Made by a program: the position numbers and the translations under genes
Origin: Acidobacteriota bacterium
GTDB taxonomy: Bacteria > Acidobacteriota > Terriglobia > Acidiferrales > 2-02-FULL-67-57
Direction: 5' to 3'
DNA: 38,821 nucleotides
Assembly: GCA_016189965.1 (NCBI GenBank)
Contig: JACPRL010000183.1
Coordinates: 1 to 38,821, forward strand
The notes under the pieces: model-generated
The model's input: the letters and a program-made list of their open reading frames with translations, nothing else
What the model was told of the DNA's origin: nothing
Database searches by the model: none
Shown: one piece after another, positions 1 through 7,037 of the stretch
How positions within the stretch are numbered: the stretch's first letter is position 1
How the letters are laid out: every line of letters starts with the position of its first letter

Positions 1-2
1 CC

Positions 3-23
3 GCTGATTGCTGACCGCTGACT
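3..23. repeat. Three tandem 7-bp GCTGAYY units
   Basis: GCTGATT, GCTGACC and GCTGACT follow each other just beyond the 3' end of the minus-strand ATPase gene. It is a small intergenic tandem repeat, cut by the window edge, and no function is visible. Confidence 0.4.
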
Positions 24-32
24 GCTTCCCCG

Positions 33-848
33 TCAGGCGAGGAAGCGCTGGACGTAAGGGTCGCGGGCGGCGAGGAGTTCGCCGGGGGTGCCGGCGAAGT
101 AGATTTGCCCGTTGCGCAGCAGCAGGAAGCGGGTGCCGGGAGCCTGGGCGACGCCGTCGCTCGAGGCGGGCTGGAGCGTGCCGGAGTCCTCGTCGTAAAC
201 GTGGCCGGTGAGCGTGAAGGCGTCTTGCAGGCGATGGGTGACGAAGAGCGCGGAGGTCTGCCGGGTGTCGCGCAGGCGGAGGATGAGGGTGAGGATGGTG
301 AGCGCGGTGACGGGGTCGAGCCCGGCGGTGGGCGAGTCGTAGAGCATCACGCGCGGCTCGGTGATCAGCGCACGGGCCAGCCCCACGCGCCGCTTCATCC
401 CCCCCGAAAGCTCGGCGGGCATCTTCCAGATGGCGTCTTCCAGCCCGACGAAGCACAGCACCTCGCGGACGCGGCGCTCGATCTCTTCGTCGGAGAAGTC
501 GGCCTCGCCGTGCGCGGTCTCTTCCAGCAGGCGGTAGGCGACGTTTTCATAGACGGTAAGCGAGTCGAAAAGCGCCATCTCCTGGAAAACGATGCCGAGC
601 TCGGCGCGCAAGGGGAAGAGCTGCTCTTCCTCAAGGTCCGTGATGTCCTGCCCGAGGACGTAGATGTGGCCGCGGTCGGGCTTGAGCAGGCCGAGGGTCA
701 GCTTGAGGAGGAGCGTCTTGCCCGCGCCGGTGGCGCCCAGCAGCACAATCGTTTCGCCGCGCCCGAGCACGAAGCTGACCTCGCGCAGAACTTCGTTTCC
801 GCCGAAGCCCAGCCCCACGCGCTCAAAACGCACAACCTCGTTATTCAC
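33..848 (-). CDS. mlaF: Mla/Ttg2A-type phospholipid ABC transporter ATPase
   Basis: This is the cytoplasmic ATPase of an MlaFE-type transporter that moves phospholipids between inner and outer membrane. The 271-aa protein has Walker A GATGAGKT (residues 38-45), a Q-loop Gln at 89, signature LSGGM (147-151), Walker B VMLYD (167-171), D-loop AGLD (175-178) and a switch His at 205. Length is normal for the family. The residue after the Walker B Asp, normally the catalytic Glu (DEP), is Ser (DSP). The gene follows the MlaE permease gene by 16 nt in one operon; an MlaD-type substrate-binding gene would be expected past the left edge. The family assignment is secure; the exact substrate is inferred. 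Confidence 0.9.
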   Translation of the reverse strand: MNNEVVRFERVGLGFGGNEVLREVSFVLGRGETIVLLGATGAGKTLLLKLTLGLLKPDRGHIYVLGQDITDLEEEQLFPLRAELGIVFQEMALFDSLTVYENVAYRLLEETAHGEADFSDEEIERRVREVLCFVGLEDAIWKMPAELSGGMKRRVGLARALITEPRVMLYDSPTAGLDPVTALTILTLILRLRDTRQTSALFVTHRLQDAFTLTGHVYDEDSGTLQPASSDGVAQAPGTRFLLLRNGQIYFAGTPGELLAARDPYVQRFLA

Positions 849-864
849 CGCCGCCTCGCGCTCC

Positions 865-1659
865 TCACCAACCCATTACCTCATTGAGGCGCAGCACCAC
901 CTTGGTGACGAAGAGGTTGACCACCAGAATGAGCACCGAGGCCGTCACCACCGCCTGCGTGGTGGCGCGCCCGACGCCCTGGGTGCCGCCGCGCGCGGTC
1001 AACCCGTAGTAGCAGCCCACCAAGGAAAGGATGAAGCCGAAAACGAAGGGCTTCACCAGCCCCTGCAGCGCGTCGCCGAACTCAATCGCCATGTAGGCCC
1101 GTGTCCAGTACTGCGTCGGGTTCAGCCGAATGACGAAATTCGACACCACCACCCCGCCCACCAGCCCGACGAAGTCGCCGATGATGGTGAGCAGCGGCAG
1201 CATCAGCACCGTGGCCACCACGCGCGGGATGACCAGCTTCTTCAGCGGGTCGGTCCCCAGCGCGCGCATGGCGTCAATCTGCTCGCTCACCAGCATCGAG
1301 CCCAACTCGCTGGCGATGCCGCTCGACACCCGCCCGGACACCAGCAGCGCGATGACCACCGGCCCGATCTCCCGCACCAGCGCCAGCGAGACCACGTCGC
1401 CCGTCAGCCCCGGCGAGCCGAAGCGCACGAACTGGTCGGCAATCTGCAGCACCAGCACCGCCCCGATGAAAAACGACGCCAGCACCACGATGGGCAGCGA
1501 ACCCACCCCGATGAGGTCCATCTGCGCGAAGGTGTCGGTCAGGTAGCGCGGCCGCGCCAGCACGTTGCGCATCGTGCGCCAGCCCAGCAGGGTGAACTCC
1601 TGCACGGCCAGAATTTTCTCTTTCAGCAGGTCGTTGAGCATCGCTACCGGGCTCGCCAT
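865..1659 (-). CDS. mlaE: MlaE-type ABC transporter permease
   Basis: Inner-membrane permease partner of the adjacent ATPase. The 264-aa protein from ATG 1659 matches the usual MlaE length of about 260 aa. It has several hydrophobic segments and the hallmark cytoplasmic motif ELGSMLVSEQIDAMRALGTD in the middle, followed by more membrane helices to the C-terminus. The frame stays open upstream to 1800, but that extension (MFHVKH followed by poly-Gly) is just the translated parS site and a purine tract, so it is rejected. ATG 1641 is an alternative start; an AGGGAG lies about 15 nt before 1659. The gene is transcribed leftwards from the parS-containing intergenic region into the ATPase gene. 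Confidence 0.88.
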   Translation of the reverse strand: MASPVAMLNDLLKEKILAVQEFTLLGWRTMRNVLARPRYLTDTFAQMDLIGVGSLPIVVLASFFIGAVLVLQIADQFVRFGSPGLTGDVVSLALVREIGPVVIALLVSGRVSSGIASELGSMLVSEQIDAMRALGTDPLKKLVIPRVVATVLMLPLLTIIGDFVGLVGGVVVSNFVIRLNPTQYWTRAYMAIEFGDALQGLVKPFVFGFILSLVGCYYGLTARGGTQGVGRATTQAVVTASVLILVVNLFVTKVVLRLNEVMGW

Positions 1660-1721
1660 CGGCGTCGGGCGATTCTCCCTTGCGCCCCCAGCCAAGTCAA
1701 GAAAACCCGCCACCCCAAAGC

Positions 1722-1757
1722 GGAAAGGCGAAAAGGGAAAATAGAAAAGAGAAAATC
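1722..1757 (-). repeat. Purine-rich intergenic tract, inverted relative to 1848-1893
   Basis: GGAAAGGCGAAAAGGGAAAA is followed by more A/G-rich sequence. Its reverse complement resembles the pyrimidine tracts at 1848-1893 and 4711-4752, which share TTTCTATTTTCGCTTTTC-like sequence. With the tract at 1848-1893 it brackets the parS site. Confidence 0.5.
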
Positions 1758-1783
1758 GGCCCACCCCCCCACCGCCTCCCCGG

Positions 1784-1799
1784 TGTTTCACGTGAAACA
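1784..1799. other. parS: parS centromere site (ParB-binding)
   Basis: TGTTTCACGTGAAACA is a perfect 16-bp palindrome identical to the consensus chromosomal parS bound by ParB. It lies between the divergent mlaE and EVE-domain genes. A chance perfect match in a window this size is extremely unlikely. parA and parB are not in the window. Chromosomal parS sites cluster near oriC in most bacteria, so the window is probably origin-proximal (inference). Confidence 0.93.
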
Positions 1800-1847
1800 A
1801 TTGTCCGGCCAGTCGTGGTATCGTGGCGGCTTCGCAAACGGGGGCTC

Positions 1848-1893
1848 TGCTTTTGCCTCTTTTCTATTTTCTGATTTCTATTTTCGCTTTTCG
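1848..1893 (+). repeat. Pyrimidine/T-rich intergenic repeat
   Basis: A T/C-rich tract containing CTCTTTTCTATTTTCTG and TTTCTATTTTCGCTTTTC ends 6 nt before the EVE gene start codon. A near copy lies at 4711-4752 and an inverted relative at 1722-1757. It replaces any recognisable Shine-Dalgarno for the EVE gene. Confidence 0.5.
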
Positions 1894-1899
1894 TCGCTG

Positions 1900-2406
1900 A
1901 TGCGGGCGTGGGTCTACAAGGTGAACGCGAAGCGCCCGGGGCGCTTCACGGGCTGGCACTTCGAGGAGTACTTCCGCTACCGCGGCCGCCAGCCCTACGA
2001 GATGGGCGGGCGGGAGTGGATTCGCAGCCCGCAGAGCTGGCGCCACCTGCGCCGCGTGCGGCGCGGCGACCTCTACATCTGCTACCAGGCCGACGAGCGG
2101 AGAATCTACGGCCTGGCGCGCGCCGCCACGAACGGCTACGAGTCGCTCCCCGGCTCCGGGATTTTCGATTCGGTGGACTTTGCCCCGCCGCTCCGGGGCG
2201 GCGCGCTGCGGCTCGCCCACCCGGTGAGTGTCGCGCACCCGGCGGCCCGCGAACTCTTCCGCCACCTGCGCGCCTTCACCGTCCCCTCGCGCGGAACGAT
2301 TCACCCGCTCGCCGCGGACGAGCTTCGCGCCCTGCTCCGTTGCCTCAGCGACTTCAACCCCGCCCAGCGCCCCGCCCTTCAGCATTTTCTCCGAAGCTCG
2401 TCTTGA
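1900..2406 (+). CDS. EVE (PUA-like) domain protein
   Basis: A 168-aa protein that looks like a single EVE domain: an N-terminal WVYKVNAKR strand, a central RRVRRGDLYICYQADERRIY segment and a C-terminal PVSVAHPAARELFRHL followed by SRGTIHPLAADEL. EVE domains are PUA-superfamily readers of modified bases in DNA or RNA; the ligand here cannot be told from sequence. The frame is open far upstream, but the homology starts at ATG 1900. No Shine-Dalgarno precedes it, only the T-rich repeat. The last roughly 38 codons are duplicated as a remnant at 2935-3049. The gene converges with the small membrane-protein gene, 4 nt away. Confidence 0.75.
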   Translation: MRAWVYKVNAKRPGRFTGWHFEEYFRYRGRQPYEMGGREWIRSPQSWRHLRRVRRGDLYICYQADERRIYGLARAATNGYESLPGSGIFDSVDFAPPLRGGALRLAHPVSVAHPAARELFRHLRAFTVPSRGTIHPLAADELRALLRCLSDFNPAQRPALQHFLRSSS

Positions 2407-2410
2407 GGGC

Positions 2411-2752
2411 CTATCCGGGGGTGATGGCTTGCGCGGGCAGGGCGATGCCGAACAGGCCGGCCAGGATGCCGACGATATACCCCAGGCAGGTCAAGAAAAT
2501 CGTAAGCCAGTTGCTGACGTCCGCCTCCGGGTTCTTCAACTTGAGGTAGAACATGGCGAACATCGAGAACACAAAGGCCAGAGCCACCAAGCCGGAAAAA
2601 ATCAGCGCCACGTAGGTCTTGACCTTTTCCATCGGGGGCAGCGTGTGAACAGACGGCACGACCGTGCCGGTGACGGTCCAGGCGAGAACCAGGATGGCAG
2701 CAACCAAGGCCAATCCCACGAGCAGAAACGCGACCTTCCAGAAGGTAGTCAC
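2411..2752 (-). CDS. Small membrane protein of unknown function
   Basis: A 113-aa protein starting at GTG 2752, chosen because GGGAGGAATTGCT lies directly upstream (a strong Shine-Dalgarno at good spacing) and because hydrophobicity starts there. It has about three membrane segments: residues 7-30, 48-70 and 83-106. A short polar loop between the first two contains HTLPPMEKVK. I do not recognise the family. The reading frame continues upstream to 3061, but that part lies over an EVE-gene remnant on the other strand and is not credible. The gene sits between the intact EVE gene and the duplicated EVE tail. Confidence 0.65.
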   Translation of the reverse strand: MTTFWKVAFLLVGLALVAAILVLAWTVTGTVVPSVHTLPPMEKVKTYVALIFSGLVALAFVFSMFAMFYLKLKNPEADVSNWLTIFLTCLGYIVGILAGLFGIALPAQAITPG

Positions 2753-3100
2753 AGCAATTCCTCCCGCTGCTAGCCGCGAGGGCGGGCTTGATGTTGGGTC
2801 GAGCCTACAGCGCCCGACCTGGGGTGTCAAGGCGACAACCCCGTAGGCGCGCCGAGAGGATTGGAACTGGCGGTTGCATGTTTCCGCGCCCGATTCCTCG
2901 CCTCGGCGCGGTTGCGGGGGCGTTTTAGGGCGAAGCGCGGAACGATTCACCCGCTCGCCTCGGACGAACTCCGCGCCCTGATCGCCTGCCTGAGCGCCTT
3001 CAACCCCGCTCAGCGCCCCGCCCTCCTCGCTCTCCTCGAGGGGCCCTAGGCTAGCGAACACGACTCGGCAGGAAGCAGTTGGGCAGGAGAACGGAGCGGG
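2753..3100. other. Intergenic region with EVE tail remnant
   Basis: No intact gene is visible in these 348 nt. The left part carries the ribosome-binding site of the small membrane protein (minus strand). Most of the right half is the truncated EVE-gene 3' end. The remaining GC-rich sequence shows nothing further. Confidence 0.5.
2935..3049 (+). pseudogene. Truncated duplicate of the EVE gene 3' end
   Basis: From GCGCGGAACGATTC onward this aligns without gaps to the EVE gene from 2289. It encodes RGTIHPLASDELRAL followed by FNPAQRPALLALL, against RGTIHPLAADELRAL and FNPAQRPALQHFL in the intact copy, and ends in TAG. The EVE core is missing upstream. Differences are partly synonymous, so the copy is not brand new. 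I read it as a remnant of a second EVE gene, with the small membrane-protein gene now between the two. Confidence 0.7.
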
Positions 3101-4147
3101 CTAGCCGCTGAAGACGTAGAAAACGAGGATGAGCATCGCAGTCCCGAACAGAACACCCAAGGCCGGAGAAGCAATCGGGCCGCCCGGCTCGAGCGTGGCC
3201 AGCTTCGGGTTGCGCGGGCAATAATGCACAGGCACAGAAGTGTTGGGCACGTACCGCGCCACCTGGCGTCGCGCCGTCTCCTCCCGCCAGACAAAGTTGC
3301 CCGTGGCAAACGAGACGGTGTCGCCCACGTAGGAGAAGCCTTCGACGCTGTAGCGATAGGTGATTTCCAGCCGGTACCGGGCCAACCCCCCGGTCTCGAC
3401 CACCTCTGAATTAACAATCGTCGCCTCGGTGGTCGGCCACTGCCGACTGGCGTACATCCGAATCAGCATCCGCAGGCCATTAAACCCCACCAGCAGACCA
3501 TAAAAGCCGAAGAACCCCACGGCGAGATACGTAGCAAAGTCCTTCCTCCGCCGTTCCTCGGACCTGGGGCTGATGGCTTCGGCGCGGGCTTCGAGCTGGC
3601 GCGCTTTCGAGCCGGGAAGAAAAGACTTGAGGGGATGTTTCTTCCGCAGCATGGCGGCATAAGTCCGCAGCGTGCCGGCTACCGCGGCGTGCTCCGGGCC
3701 GTATACTTTCTCCTCCACCTCCAGGGCCCAGCGGTAGTAAGTTTCCGCCTGGTCATACTTGCCCCAATAGGTGCAAAGGTCTGCGAGGTAATGCAGACTC
3801 GAGGCCACATCGGGATGCTCCCGCCCCCACAGCCCTTCCCGAACCGCCAAGAGCTCAAGATAAAGCGGCTCGGCCTCGGCGTAGCGTCCCCGGCGCTCGT
3901 AGAAGTAACCGAAGTGAAAGAGGGTGTGGGTCAGAAAGCGGTGGTCAGCGTCCGCGAGCTCGCGCGCCTGCGCCAGTGCCTCTTTGTAATGCTGCTCGGC
4001 CTGCGCCTCGTGCCCTTGGCGGTCGGCCTGCTCGGCGGCGCGGAGGGCTTCGGCCAAGCGACGCTCATCCGCCCCAGCTAGGCGGACAGAGACCGCCAAC
4101 AAGAGAAGTAACAGCAGCACGCGTCTGACCGGGGTTCGGCTGGCCAC
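3101..4147 (-). CDS. Exported TPR protein with C-terminal DUF3592-type domain
   Basis: A 348-aa protein from GTG 4147, preceded by GAGAGGGCGGAGC. It starts with a signal peptide (residues 1-26, a run of seven Leu, then LAGA). TPR repeats of the kinesin-light-chain type cover about residues 30-170, for example RRGRYAEAEPLYLELL and YWGKYDQAETYYRWALEVEE. A membrane helix follows at about 203-228. A DUF3592-like domain starts near 240 (ATIVNSEVVETGG, SVPVHYCPRNPKLATLEPGG) and a last helix lies at about 325-348. It probably forms a membrane-anchored periplasmic scaffold; no catalytic motif is seen. The start is 11 nt after the stop of another DUF3592-type ORF, so the two are likely cotranscribed. 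Confidence 0.72.
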   Translation of the reverse strand: MASRTPVRRVLLLLLLLAVSVRLAGADERRLAEALRAAEQADRQGHEAQAEQHYKEALAQARELADADHRFLTHTLFHFGYFYERRGRYAEAEPLYLELLAVREGLWGREHPDVASSLHYLADLCTYWGKYDQAETYYRWALEVEEKVYGPEHAAVAGTLRTYAAMLRKKHPLKSFLPGSKARQLEARAEAISPRSEERRRKDFATYLAVGFFGFYGLLVGFNGLRMLIRMYASRQWPTTEATIVNSEVVETGGLARYRLEITYRYSVEGFSYVGDTVSFATGNFVWREETARRQVARYVPNTSVPVHYCPRNPKLATLEPGGPIASPALGVLFGTAMLILVFYVFSG

Positions 4148-4158
4148 GCTCCGCCCTC

Positions 4159-4410
4159 TCAGCCGCTTTCGGTTGCGACCCCAGGCCTGGTTCTCCAAAG
4201 GTAGCGGCAACCCCACACCCCACCCCAGCAAATCAGCAGGGCGAAAACAATCCAAAAGTAGTTCCACCAGGAGGCCCCGGTTTCCAACGTCGCGATATCG
4301 GGACTCTCCGGGTTGTAGTGCACGAGTACCGGCTCGCCCACGCGATAACGAGAAACAACCTGGTAGGGGCTCCCCGCAATGATGAAAGCGGCAATCCACT
4401 CGGGCGGCAT
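4159..4410 (-). CDS. Short DUF3592-like membrane protein, N-terminally truncated
   Basis: An 83-aa product with VLVHYNPESPDIATLETG and a following membrane helix (NYFWIVFALLICWGGVW). This matches the C-terminal half of DUF3592 and of the neighbouring TPR protein (VPVHYCPRNPKLATLEPGG). The usual N-terminal helix and first strands are absent, and upstream DNA holds only gene debris, so it may be a truncated gene that still has a start codon. ATG 4410 directly follows an alternative GTG 4411-4413; only a weak AAAGGTTGG lies upstream. The stop is 11 nt before the TPR gene start. Confidence 0.5.
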   Translation of the reverse strand: MPPEWIAAFIIAGSPYQVVSRYRVGEPVLVHYNPESPDIATLETGASWWNYFWIVFALLICWGGVWGCRYLWRTRPGVATESG

Positions 4411-4504
4411 CACGCAGGGAAACCAACCTTTAATCTCATCCTAAGACCGCGCTGGGGGGCAAGTCAATGCGCGCAGGTTTTCTCTTTGCAAACTCTCTCA
4501 GCCC

Positions 4505-4521
4505 GTGCATCTGCGGTTTCA
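4505..4521 (+). repeat. Degenerate copy of the CATCTGTGGTTTC repeat
   Basis: GTGCATCTGCGGTTTCA differs by one base from the core found upstream of aroC and coaX (GTGCATCTGTGGTTTCA). It lies 9 nt from the junction of the GAF-gene remnant. Confidence 0.5.
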
Positions 4522-4530
4522 CTTTGCTGG

Positions 4531-4625
4531 TAGTGGGCGTAGCCTTCGGCGAACAGCCGCGACATCGCCACTAGCGACTTCGTGCGGTCCTTGAACAACT
4601 CCGCCAGCCCCAGGAAGCGCTCCGC
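4531..4625 (-). pseudogene. Remnant of the GAF-like gene 3' end
   Basis: These 95 nt match 7039-7133, the 3' end of the GAF-like gene including its stop region, at all but three positions. The copy has the same orientation and is abruptly cut at 4625. High identity implies a recent duplication or gene conversion. Confidence 0.85.
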
Positions 4626-4650
4626 GATTCAGCGTTTTCTCCGCCGCTGA
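4621..4650 (+). pseudogene. Possible scrap of the EVE gene C-terminus
   Basis: Read on the plus strand it gives SAIQRFLRR then TGA, resembling PALQHFLRS at the end of the EVE gene; TTCAGCNTTTTCTCCG is shared at the DNA level. It abuts the GAF-gene remnant. The match is short, so this is tentative. Confidence 0.3.
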
Positions 4651-4710
4651 TCTCCGTCCTCTCTGTGCCTGCTCCCAGGGTAGTCGAAGAGTGTGCTGCA
4701 CTCATTCCGT

Positions 4711-4752
4711 GTTTCCTCTTTCCCATTTCTATTTTCTATTTTCGCTTTTCCG
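4711..4752 (+). repeat. Pyrimidine/T-rich intergenic repeat, second copy
   Basis: Contains CTCTTTCCCATTTCTATTTT and TATTTTCGCTTTTCCGC, closely resembling the tract before the EVE gene (1848-1893). Confidence 0.5.
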
Positions 4753-4828
4753 CTCCTATCTGTGCCTTCCCGCTTCCGGTTCTCTTGACACCCGGAGGTT
4801 CCTCCTTTAACTTGCAGCTACCAAGCGC

Positions 4829-4857
4829 AAAAGTACGGTCCGACAACGCGTACTTTT
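4829..4857 (+). promoter_or_regulatory. Leader hairpin upstream of the Cys-rich gene
   Basis: AAAAGTACG and CGTACTTTT form a 9-bp perfect stem with an 11-nt loop, about 120 nt before the start codon. A second stem-loop (GCGAGA...TCTCGC) follows at about 4886-4908. It resembles a structured 5' UTR, but I recognise no riboswitch class. Confidence 0.4.
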
Positions 4858-4975
4858 CAGCCGGGGAGGTTGAGGCCCAGAGAAGGCGAGAGGCAGGACT
4901 GCTTCTCGCGCCATTCTCCCTTGTGGATGTCTCCCCGGCGCAGGGAAAACCCCTCCTACGCGATGGGAGGAGCCG

Positions 4976-6982
4976 ATGAAGCGGTATACCTTTAGTCTGC
5001 TGCTCTGTTGTCTTGTCGGGGGCGCCCTCGTCCTTGTCGCGGTATTCTCCGCCGCGGCGCAGCGGTCCTCTTGCGGCGGCGAGGGCCAGCGAGCCTGCAC
5101 GATCTCGCCGGCCGCCTACGTGGGCAGGAAACCGAGCGGTTGTCCTGCGGGGAGTTTCTTCGACCCGATTGACTCCGGCACCTGCTGATCCTGCCCGGAG
5201 GGCTACATCCGCTCCGCGGCGCACGTGAAGGCGGCCGACGCTTGCGTCCATCCCCCCTACGAGCAGTTCCGCCGCGCGACCCGCCACGGGCGCGGGACCG
5301 GGCTGCTGCGCACCGACTGCCCCCGCGGCCAGTTCTGGGACCCGAACGGCTACTGCTGGTCGTGCCCGTCCGGATTCCGCCGCACCGGCCATGGGGTCAC
5401 CGACCCACGTGCCTGCGCGCGAATGGTTCCCCCACAAGCGGGGCGCGCCACCTTGGTCAGAACTCTCGCCTGTCCCTCGGGCAGCTTCTTCGACCCGATT
5501 GACGCCGGTACCTGTTGGCACTGCCCCCAGGGCTACATCCGCTCCGCGGCGCACGTGAAGGCCCCCGACGCCTGCGTCACCACCCTGTTGGCCGGTGCCG
5601 CCGCCGAACTGGGAACCTGCCGGGAGGGCACGGTCAATATCGGCGGCACCTGCAGGAAACGTGGCGCCTGCGGCGCCCAGAGCCAGCGGCCGTGCCTGAT
5701 CGGCGAGCGGACGCCTTCCTGCAATCCGGGGGTCCGCGAGGATTTCAAAACCAACCGGTGCGTGCCGCTGCGCCCAGGCGAGACGCCGTTCACTGCCGGC
5801 CTGGCCTCCCTCGCCGACTTCTACAGCGATGGGCTGCGCGCCGCCTGCCAGCAGATGGCCGCGGGGGTGCGCATCGAATCGAGCACTGAACTCGCCGTGG
5901 GCGCCAACTGCTCCAAAGACATCCTGGCGGGCATCGCGTGCGGCTTTCTGGTTGACCAGATGGGCGGCGGCTATGCCTCCGCCGTCAGTGCCATGCTCGG
6001 TTCCGGCGCTACCGCCGTGCAGTTCCAGGCCGCCGTGGGTCGCGCCTACACCGGCAAGTGTTCCCGGTTCGCCGAGCGCCTGAGCCGCGCCCACCGCGGC
6101 GGGCGCGGCGCCGGCCTGTTCGGCACCGACTGCCCCCGCGGACAGTTCTGGGACCCGAACGGTTATTGCTACTCTTGTCCGAAGGGGTTCGAGCGGACGC
6201 TCAACCCGGTGGAGAGCAACGCGGCCTGCGTGGACAAGCTCGGCGGCGAGCTGCTCCGCGCCTCCTGCAGCGTACAAGAGGCCGTCGGTTCCATGTTCGT
6301 CTCGCCGGCTGACTGCTCGATCCAGATGCTCCAGGGCGGCCTCATCGAAGGAGCCCAACTGGATTTCGCCCGCGCTTCCCAGGAGGTCTGCATGGCCACC
6401 GGGGAGTTCATCTACACCTTCATTGACGCGGTGCAGTACGCCACTGCCCAGCCCGAGCGGAGCGCCGAAAAAATCCAGTCCAGCTTGCGCGCCCTGGTCT
6501 CCAAAGTGCAACGCTCACCAGCCTATCGGAGGACGGTGATGGGGGCGAAAGCGGCCAGCACCGCCCTGTCCGGCGCCGACCTGGTTCGCAAGTTGGAGCA
6601 GTTTCCCGCCTGCAGCCAAGCCCTTCCGAGGCCGAGAGCAGGGGCCCCAGGCACCCCGGCTCCCCCACCCCGACCTCCGGAGCGGGCCGATGTCATTACG
6701 ATCCTCAACTACATGAAGGAGCCGGTTAAGGTCTGCGGCTACCGCTCCGGCCAACACCAACCCGTAAAGTGCTTCCTCGTCCCCCCGGGCGAAAGCGCCC
6801 GGTGGGATCGCACCGGCGAGGAGTACCCCTACGATCTCACCGTCCTCACGCCGCCCCCGCCGGGTTCGCGCGTGTTCCAAGGCGGCTGGCTGTGTGGTAT
6901 CCGCGACAGGCGCGAGCCACGCCTGGGGATCCATCCTTCGGAATCCGGAGGTGCCGCGCGCTGCCAGATCAAGCCGCAGTAA
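4976..6982 (+). pseudogene. Secreted Cys-rich repeat protein with an in-frame TGA
   Basis: ATG 4976 follows GGGAGGAGCCG, a strong Shine-Dalgarno, and begins a signal peptide of about 28 residues ending SAAAQ. The frame meets TGA at 5186-5188, then stays open in the same frame to 6982, 669 codons in all. The TGA stands where the parallel repeat has TGG (GTCWHCP versus GTC-stop-SCP), so it looks like a single nonsense change of a Trp codon. Four Cys-rich modules of about 40 aa share the pattern CPxGxFxDPxxxxC-x-x-CPxG[YF]xR, at about 5140-5250, 5310-5420, 5470-5580 and 6120-6230. A helical Cys-containing middle region follows. After a Pro-rich linker, the C-terminal domain (VKVCGYRSG, CFLVPPGESARWDR) is beta-like and unknown. 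A shorter product could start at GTG 5225 but would lack a signal peptide. Confidence 0.7.
5155..5578 (+). repeat. Direct repeats within the Cys-rich gene
   Basis: Bases 5155-5248 and 5485-5578 are near-identical direct repeats 330 bp (110 codons) apart. A second pair of similar modules lies at about 5309-5386 and 6123-6197. The near-identity suggests recent internal duplication or conversion. Confidence 0.75.
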
Positions 6983-7037
6983 GCGGGACGATGGCCGGTG
7001 CCCGTTTCGGCGCGCGATTTTCCCACGTCTGCCCGGC

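Larger units (their letters stand above)
4411..4975. other. 565-nt gene-free region of remnants, repeats and a leader
   Basis: Divergent region between the DUF3592-like ORF and the Cys-rich secreted protein. From left to right it holds a degenerate GTGCATCTGCGGTTTCA repeat, a 95-bp remnant of the GAF-like gene, a scrap resembling the EVE tail, a T-rich repeat (4711-4752) and a hairpin-containing leader (4829-4975) ending in a strong Shine-Dalgarno. No intact gene is seen. Confidence 0.6.

Noticed and set aside
1660..1800. N-terminal extension of mlaE starting MFHVKH
   Set aside because: It translates the parS site and a purine tract; MlaE homology and normal length begin at 1659.
664..1899. 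Upstream extension of the EVE-gene frame over mlaF, mlaE and parS
   Set aside because: It is antisense to mlaE/mlaF, His/Gln/Arg-rich, and joins the real protein only by chance lack of a stop.
5186..5188. Selenocysteine or code reassignment at the TGA
   Set aside because: The repeat has Trp, not Cys, at this position, and TGA is used as a normal stop by many genes here (aroC, def, fmt, rpe). No SECIS-like hairpin was recognised.
5222..5556. GCACGTGAAGG at 5222 and 5552 as further parS-like sites
   Set aside because: Only the CACGTGAA core matches; they are the same coding repeat (AHVKA) and lack the palindromic arms.
4736..6511. 591-codon minus-strand frame opposite the Cys-rich gene
   Set aside because: The plus strand has a signal peptide, Cys modules repeated with conserved spacing and a strong ribosome-binding site. 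The minus-strand product is low-complexity and matches nothing.
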